Source: Streptomyces scabiei 87.22 (GTDB lineage Bacteria > Actinomycetota > Actinomycetes > Streptomycetales > Streptomycetaceae). From it: DNA of 64,000 nt. The notes under the pieces are model-generated. The model worked only from the letters and a program-made list of their open reading frames with translations, did no database searches and was not told the DNA's origin. The stretch's first letter is position 1. Every line of letters starts with the position of its first letter. Of this stretch, positions 59,820 through 64,000 are shown piece after piece. Both the position numbers and the translations under genes were made by a program. The stretch lies in contig NC_013929.1 of NCBI RefSeq assembly GCF_000091305.1, forward strand, positions 5,766,001 to 5,830,000, read 5' to 3'.

Positions 59820-60181
59820 GCGGTGTCGTCCGCCGCCGCCAGTTCGTCCGCTGTCGCGGGCACGACGCCGACGGGAGTCGGAGCCGAAGCGCCCTGGTAG
59901 AAGTCGCGGATCTCCTGGGCGGCTGCCACCTCGGCCGCCTCGCGGGACAACAACCGAAGCCCTTCGCGCAGGGCATCGGAGAGCGAGTGCAGGTTGAGGG
60001 TTCGCATCACACGTCGCAGATCGGCCAGTTCGTCCGGGCGCAGCCGTACCTGGGCCACGCTTGTCGCACCGCCGGCGCCCCGCGTCGGTCGGGTCGGCGC
60101 GGTTCGGGCCGCTGTGGCCGAGGTGCGCTTCTTGCTCTCGGCACCTTCTGCGAGGTTCTTCTGCTCGGCCTTCGGAGTCAT
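59813..60181 (-). CDS. Antitoxin partner of the MazF-like toxin
   Basis: This 122-residue protein has a basic, Ala/Thr-rich N-terminal half (about 1-45), then VAQVRLRPDELADLRRVMRT, a strand-helix motif that could be ribbon-helix-helix, and an acidic C-terminal tail (PATADELAAADDTAW) suitable for wrapping the toxin. The unusually long basic N-terminus is not part of the fold. ATG at 60181 follows GGAGGTG. A CACTG...CAGTG inverted repeat (60197-60226) lies upstream as a candidate operator. Confidence 0.78.
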   Translation of the reverse strand: MTPKAEQKNLAEGAESKKRTSATAARTAPTRPTRGAGGATSVAQVRLRPDELADLRRVMRTLNLHSLSDALREGLRLLSREAAEVAAAQEIRDFYQGASAPTPVGVVPATADELAAADDTAW

Positions 60182-60274
60182 TCCCACCTCCTTGATTCCA
60201 CTGTAGGACAAATGTCGTACACCCAGTGACATTCCTGTGCCTTTCGTGGTCAAGCGTGCTGAGTCGCTGCCGCC

Positions 60275-61270
60275 TCAGACGGCGGCGGGGAGCGGGTCCC
60301 GGGTCCGGCAGTCGCGACAGTGGCTGTGTCCCGCGGAGTGGAACCCCCGGTCGCAGCCGTCGCAGTTCCGCATGGGCAGGACCGCCGGGCGCTCCGCGGT
60401 CTCGGGGCTTCCGGTCGCAGGTGCGCAGGTCAGTGGAGTCTCCTTGAGCCGGTAGGCGAGGATGCCGACCGGGCGGACCAGGAGGTCTGCCGGGAGTCGT
60501 GCGGTGAGGTGGTCCGTGATCTGGGTGGGCAGCAGGCCCACCGCGAGCCACCGGCTGACGGCCGGGGCGAGGCGAGTGGCTTCCCGCTCGGACAGGACGA
60601 GGCGGGGGTCGGCCCGACGGAGGCCGGCGAGTACGGCGACGGCCCGGGGGTCGACGTCGGCGAGCAGGACCGGTGCCTCCGCTTCCGTCCTGGAGTCCGG
60701 CTCCGCCGCCTCCTCCGTCTTCTCCCCCACCTGCGCGGGCACCTGCACCTGCACCGGCTCTCGCACGGCCCCGGACGTGGACGCTGACGCGGAGGCGGCC
60801 TCCGCCCCGGGCACGGGCGCGGAAGTGGCGGGCCGCTTCCGGGGCGCACGCGCCTTGGGCGGCCGGGGAGGCCCGCCCGGGTCTGGGTCTGGGTCTGGGT
60901 TGGGGTCCGGCTCGGGGTCGCCGCCGGGGACGTCGTAGAAGTACGTGCGGGTACGGATGTGCCCCGTGGGCGTCCGCTCGCGGCGGCGTTCCAGGTATCC
61001 GGCGGCTTCGAGCTCCCTGAGGGCCCGCGAGATCAGGATCTCGCCCTCGTCGAAGTGCTCGCACAGGGCGGTGATGCTCACGAGGGTGCCGGTGGGGAGG
61101 GAGGAGATGTACGTCGCCACACCGACCGTGACCGCGCTGCCGCGCCGCTGGGCGAGGGCGTTCGAGATCACGGTGAAGTCGGCCGTGAGGCGGGTGCGTA
61201 CGTGGATCACGCCGGAGGTCGGCGCTCCGGCGTCGGCGCGCAGGGGCGCGTTAGACTGCGAGTCAGCCAT
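60275..61270 (-). CDS. Winged-helix protein with C-terminal zinc ribbon
   Basis: This 331-residue protein has an N-terminal winged helix (ISSLPTGTLVSITALCEHFD ... LISRALRELEAAGYLERRRE, about 52-95), a low-complexity Pro/Asp and Ala/Ser middle (DPNPDPDPDPG) and a C-terminal four-Cys ribbon (CDGCDRGF ... HCRDC). It resembles replication or plasmid-type transcription regulators common in Streptomyces. ATG at 61270 is the best-supported start, with GGAAGTAAACGGCTTCCC (an imperfect palindrome) just upstream, possibly an autoregulatory site. Confidence 0.75.
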   Translation of the reverse strand: MADSQSNAPLRADAGAPTSGVIHVRTRLTADFTVISNALAQRRGSAVTVGVATYISSLPTGTLVSITALCEHFDEGEILISRALRELEAAGYLERRRERTPTGHIRTRTYFYDVPGGDPEPDPNPDPDPDPGGPPRPPKARAPRKRPATSAPVPGAEAASASASTSGAVREPVQVQVPAQVGEKTEEAAEPDSRTEAEAPVLLADVDPRAVAVLAGLRRADPRLVLSEREATRLAPAVSRWLAVGLLPTQITDHLTARLPADLLVRPVGILAYRLKETPLTCAPATGSPETAERPAVLPMRNCDGCDRGFHSAGHSHCRDCRTRDPLPAAV

Positions 61271-61552
61271 TGGGAAGCCGTTTACTTCCTGGTTGGTCAG
61301 GCCCTCGTTCGGGATGCCAGTCCCGGCCGGGGGCCGTATCTGTTTGCGGTTGTCGCGGCGAACGTAACCGCCCGCATCCCGCGCCTGCAAGCCGGTCACT
61401 CGGACGGGTGACGCGGGCCTCGCGGCCAGGGAGGGTGGGTGGGCGGGTAGTTCTTTCCCCCGGTTCTTTCAGGAGGTCAGCGGCCCGCCGGACCCTCGCG
61501 GACAAGGGCCCGGTGAGCCCGGAAGGCGGACGGCGGCCAGGGCCCGGTCGGC

Positions 61553-61777
61553 TCAGGGACGGTGGTGGTGCCCGGCTTTCAACTCGCCTATGAAAGCGGT
61601 CCAGGAGGCGGTGTCGAAGCACAGCGCCGGACCGTGCGGGACCTTGCTGTCACGGACGGGGACGACGGCTCCTCGGAACCGGTCGGCCACCTCCACGCAG
61701 TTGCCGCCCTCCTGATTGCTGTAGCTGCTCCTGCGCCAGGCGGCGCCGTTCAGATCGGGACGGGACCTTCGCTCCAC
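61553..61777 (-). CDS. DUF397 domain protein
   Basis: This 74-residue protein has the DUF397 core LNGAAWRRSSYSNQEGGNCV and VPVRDSKVPHGPALCFDTAS. It starts at GTG 61777, inside the 3' end of the XRE gene and in another frame, with GAGGA upstream. The overlap of 128 bases is much longer than the 1-8 bases usual for these pairs. Confidence 0.85.
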   Translation of the reverse strand: MERRSRPDLNGAAWRRSSYSNQEGGNCVEVADRFRGAVVPVRDSKVPHGPALCFDTASWTAFIGELKAGHHHRP

Positions 61778-62597
61778 GGTGGTTGTCCTCCATCACGGAT
61801 CGGATCATGTCGAGCGACATGAGCGGGGGCAGAGCTGCCGCCCGCAGCCGATCGTAAGTCAGCGCGAAACTCCTGACTTCGTCCGGATCCTCGATGAGTT
61901 GGCCGTAGTGCGCGCCTTCCGTGTAGGCGATCTCCGAGCCGTCCTGCATGGTGAGCACGGTGAGCGATCCGCCCAAGGCGTCGTGCTCGCCCTGGTCGAA
62001 CGGCAGTACCTGCACGGTGAGGTGAGGCTCCGCCCTGGTCCCGAGCAACCGCGCCAACTGCTCACACATCACCGCCTGGCCGCCGACCGGACGCCTGAGC
62101 ACCGCCTCGTCGAGGACCACCCACAGCTCGGGACGAGCGGGCGTACCGAGACGCTCCTGTCGTCCCATACGAAGGGCGACCCGCTCTTCCAACTGCTCCT
62201 TGTCTGCGAGCGTTCGGCCGACGCTCAGCACTGCCCGCGCGTAGTCCTGCGTCTGCAACAGGCCAGGCACCACATGAGCCGCGTACTCGCGGATGGTCAC
62301 CGCCCGCGCCGAGTACTCCATGAACTTCCGTGACCAGTCGGGAAACGCCTCCCGGTACACGTACGGCCACAGCTCGACGAGCAGATCGTCCGCGCCGAGG
62401 GCCGCGTCCAGCGCACGCGCCAGTTCCAGCGTCGGCTTCGCTCCGGACGCCCGCTCGATCTGCGTGATCCGTGTGCTCACCACGTGCGTCCGGTCGCCGA
62501 GCTCGGCCTGGGTCAGTCCGGCCGCCGTACGGAGCCTGCGCACTCGCGCGCCGAACAGGGCCGCCATCGACGTGCTGGGGTCAATTCCGTTGGCCAA
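61650..62597 (-). CDS. XRE-family helix-turn-helix regulator with DUF5753 domain (extended C-terminus)
   Basis: This 315-residue protein has an HTH (LRTAAGLTQAELGDRTHVVS, about 25-50), a DUF5753 domain (AAHVVPGLLQTQDYARAVLS, LTVQVLPFDQGEHDALGG) and a C-terminal extension beginning near MEDNHRGAKV that is Arg/Gln-rich and unlike the family. In most homologues the protein ends just before this point, where the DUF397 gene begins. A lost stop codon or small frameshift near 61780 is likely. ATG at 62597 is the first start. Confidence 0.85.
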   Translation of the reverse strand: MANGIDPSTSMAALFGARVRRLRTAAGLTQAELGDRTHVVSTRITQIERASGAKPTLELARALDAALGADDLLVELWPYVYREAFPDWSRKFMEYSARAVTIREYAAHVVPGLLQTQDYARAVLSVGRTLADKEQLEERVALRMGRQERLGTPARPELWVVLDEAVLRRPVGGQAVMCEQLARLLGTRAEPHLTVQVLPFDQGEHDALGGSLTVLTMQDGSEIAYTEGAHYGQLIEDPDEVRSFALTYDRLRAAALPPLMSLDMIRSVMEDNHRGAKVPSRSERRRLAQEQLQQSGGRQLRGGGRPVPRSRRPRP

Positions 62598-62743
62598 AGC
62601 GTCACTTCCGTTCCTTACGGGAGGAAAAGTAAGGCTGTGTCACCTGTCGAGCGTAGGCCGACCGGACGATTCTTGAGCACGGAACGTGATGACTCGCGTA
62701 CGTCGCGACATGCCTCGGATCGACGGACAAGGACGGACCAACC

Positions 62744-63346
62744 GTGCTGACAGGAACGACCACCCCGGGAGACGGGCCACGACGGAGCGCCGCGCACCCT
62801 GCGGCGAAAACCGGCGCGCCGACAGACGCGGCACGCGAACTCCCGGCGTTCGCCGAGCAGTTCGCATCCTCGCCGAGGGGTGTGCGGCTCGCCCGCCGAC
62901 TCACCGTCCGCCGCATGCAGGAGTGGGGCTACCTGTCGGTGTCCGACACGTCGTGCGCGGTCGCGCTCGTCGTCGGCGAACTCGCCGCGAATGCCGTACA
63001 GCACGGTCGAGTACCCGGACACGGCTTCGGCCTTCGGATCGCCCTCGACGCGGCTGCGGGCCTGGTTCGCGTCGAGGTCGCGGACGCGGCCTCCGCGAAA
63101 TGGCCGCCCAAGGCCCCGCCCTTGTCGTACCCCGAGGGCGAGTCCGGTCGAGGCCTGCTCCTGGTGGACGTCCTGGCCGTGCGCTGGGGGTCGGCGCCTC
63201 GTCGGCCCGTGGGGAAGACGGTATGGGCGGAGGTGTCCATCGAAACAGCCGGGCGGGCCGCCGGAGGGAAATCCGGTGGCCCGCCCCTGGCGGAAGCTGG
63301 TGATCAGCCGACGTCGGAGGCGTCCAGTCGGTACAGCCCGCTGTAG
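62744..63346 (+). CDS. ATP-binding protein, HATPase_c (anti-sigma factor kinase-like)
   Basis: This 200-residue protein has the GHKL ATPase N-box ELAANAVQHG (about 78-87), a G-box-like GESGRGLLLVDVL (about 131-143) and no histidine-kinase dimerisation domain, as in RsbW/SpoIIAB-like proteins of which Streptomyces have dozens. Its role is probably signalling with a partner anti-anti-sigma factor elsewhere. GTG at 62744 follows AAGGA. The last 20 residues (PPLAEAGDQPTSEASS) run into the convergent remnant at 63304, so the original stop may have been lost. Confidence 0.82.
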   Translation: MLTGTTTPGDGPRRSAAHPAAKTGAPTDAARELPAFAEQFASSPRGVRLARRLTVRRMQEWGYLSVSDTSCAVALVVGELAANAVQHGRVPGHGFGLRIALDAAAGLVRVEVADAASAKWPPKAPPLSYPEGESGRGLLLVDVLAVRWGSAPRRPVGKTVWAEVSIETAGRAAGGKSGGPPLAEAGDQPTSEASSRYSPL

Positions 63347-63426
63347 TCGCTCACGGCGCTGCCGTTGTCCTTGGCCCACTCGGCGATCTCGGTGGCGGCG
63401 CTGTCGCTGCTGCCGATTCCCGCCGT
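63304..63426 (-). pseudogene. 3' remnant of a glycosyltransferase-like (ArnT/GT39-type) gene
   Basis: The minus frame reads GSSDSAATEIAEWAKDNG then SAVSDYSGLYRLDASDVG before its stop. I recognise this as similar to the C-terminus of actinobacterial GT39 mannosyltransferase-like proteins. The frame upstream is replaced by the Zn-ribbon gene, so only about 40 codons survive. The attribution is from memory and moderate. Confidence 0.4.
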
Positions 63427-63428
63427 CC

Positions 63429-63722
63429 TCAGGACTGGTACGGCTGCCGTTGCGGCTGGCCGTGGGACTGGCCGCCGTGCCCGCCCGCGCTCTGCGCCTG
63501 GAGCTGTTCGGCCTGCTCGGCGGTGACCTTCTGCTCCGCGCCGCAGAACGTGCACTGGGTCTGGTACTTCGTCGAGAACGGGAACAGCGGCACGAAGAAC
63601 AGCGTGAACTTCGTGACCCGCTTCCTGAGCGTGTGCGCGGCGGGGTTTCCGCACTGCCCGCACACCAGCGTCAGTATCGCGAGCTGGTACAGGTATCCCT
63701 TGGTGCCGAAGATGACGAACAT
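63429..63722 (-). CDS. Small zinc-ribbon protein
   Basis: This 97-residue protein has a Zn ribbon with C-G-Q-C (LTLVCGQCGNPA) and C-x2-C (TQCTFCGAEQ) separated by a hydrophobic segment (FTLFFVPLFPFSTKY). The pattern is that of the 'zinc-ribbon domain' proteins of actinobacteria with a likely membrane-associated middle. The C-terminus is Gln/Gly-rich. ATG at 63722 follows GGAAGGA. Function unknown. Confidence 0.83.
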   Translation of the reverse strand: MFVIFGTKGYLYQLAILTLVCGQCGNPAAHTLRKRVTKFTLFFVPLFPFSTKYQTQCTFCGAEQKVTAEQAEQLQAQSAGGHGGQSHGQPQRQPYQS

Positions 63723-63855
63723 CTGATCCTTCCCGGGGCGCTCGTAGACGCGCCGCACGCACCGCAGTCACCGCACGCGCCGCACACACTGCCCTCCAGT
63801 GTGCATGTTCCCCACGAGAGCCCGTCGAGCCCGGCTGCCTCCCGTTACGGCACGG

Positions 63856-63893
63856 CCGAGGGCGGCGTCCCGTCGCCGGAACGCCGCCCTCGG
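63856..63893 (-). terminator. Terminator hairpin downstream of the truncated gene at the window end
   Basis: CCGAGGGCGGCGT and ACGCCGCCCTCGG pair with one internal mismatch and a short loop, 27 bases after the stop at 63920. Very stable stem. Confidence 0.8.
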
Positions 63894-63919
63894 GGGTGTG
63901 GCGGGTGATGCCGTGGCCG

Positions 63920-64000
63920 TCAGCCCCGGTGCGGGGCGCCGTGGACCACGAGTTCGGTCACGTCCAGGTACCTGCAGCCCGAGGGGCCGGAGTCCTTCGC
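63920..64000 (-). CDS. C-terminal end of an unidentified protein (truncated by window edge)
   Basis: The minus frame gives 26 codons from the window edge to a TGA at 63920-63922, reading ...GPSGCRYLDVTELVVHG... The codon bias and the strong terminator that follows support a real gene. Too short to identify; the CRYLDVTELVV segment suggests a beta-sandwich end. Confidence 0.5.
   Translation of the reverse strand, partial: AKDSGPSGCRYLDVTELVVHGAPHRG

Overview
The window is high-G+C actinobacterial DNA and is almost certainly from a Streptomyces chromosome. The signs are strong GC3 codon bias, many GTG starts, leaderless promoters of the TAnnnT-7 nt-ATG type, XRE/DUF397 pairs, a copy of the dispersed GCGCAGTTCCCCG repeat, and the afsK, afsS and afsR genes together with fbiC. 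From memory, the order afsK - afsS - afsR - fbiC - ... - DD-carboxypeptidase - GPP34 protein - XRE/DUF397 matches the S. coelicolor region around SCO4423-SCO4444. This is recalled synteny, not a search result.

Layout. Bases 1-5 kb hold the 3' end of afsK (kinase C-terminal beta-propeller), an ECF-type sigma factor with its CU044_5270-type partner, and a secreted propeller protein. Bases 5-9.3 kb hold a CoA-dependent catabolic block: enoyl-CoA hydratase, DUF35 OB-fold protein and thiolase-like protein on the minus strand, with a divergent FadD3-type acyl-CoA ligase. Bases 9.3-13.3 kb hold a DUF6247 protein, afsS (three DSHMPAPP repeats) and afsR. Bases 13.4-15.7 kb hold an amidohydrolase and an F420-type LLM oxidoreductase, followed by a VapBC-like toxin-antitoxin pair. 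Bases 16.8-19.4 kb hold a LuxR-type regulator and two paralogous secreted proteins of unknown function. Bases 19.6-25.1 kb hold more catabolic genes: SDR, LLM oxidoreductase, D-aminoacylase-type amidohydrolase and aldehyde dehydrogenase. Bases 25-34.7 kb are accessory singletons: HAD protein, lipoprotein, virginiamycin B lyase-like propeller, two methyltransferases, deazaflavin-dependent reductase, EEP phosphatase, Tat-exported PHP metallohydrolase, serine hydrolase and another LLM enzyme behind a triple palindrome. Bases 35-45.3 kb hold fbiC, a DUF2165 membrane protein, an ATPase-TPR protein, a degenerate ADP-ribosylglycohydrolase, GNAT and chloramphenicol-phosphotransferase-like proteins and a sodium/solute symporter. 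Bases 45.4-47.2 kb hold a last pair of catabolic-type genes (SDR and an EthD-like protein). Bases 47.3-64 kb hold XRE/DUF397 pairs, a GPP34 protein, a DD-carboxypeptidase with a 600-residue acidic N-terminus, a GT-C-like membrane protein, MerR, glutathione peroxidase, ArsR-like/MFS, a MazEF pair and an HATPase protein.

How the genes fit together. The strongest unexplained signal is a 15-bp palindrome, CTGAC-N5-GTCAG. It occurs seven times and only in the promoter regions of the catabolic genes scattered over 39 kb (7.5, 13.4, 19.6, 20.4 and 46.3 kb). In three promoters its first half-site doubles as the -35 box, ahead of a TACCCT or TACCGT -10 box. This argues for one dispersed regulon under a single, probably TetR-family, repressor that is not encoded in the window. 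Its enzymes (acyl-CoA ligase, hydratase, thiolase/DUF35 pair, SDRs, LLM oxidoreductases, two amidohydrolases, aldehyde dehydrogenase) look like an uncharacterised pathway for degrading a cyclic compound. The afs signalling genes are interleaved with it, and the F420 biosynthesis gene fbiC is nearby.
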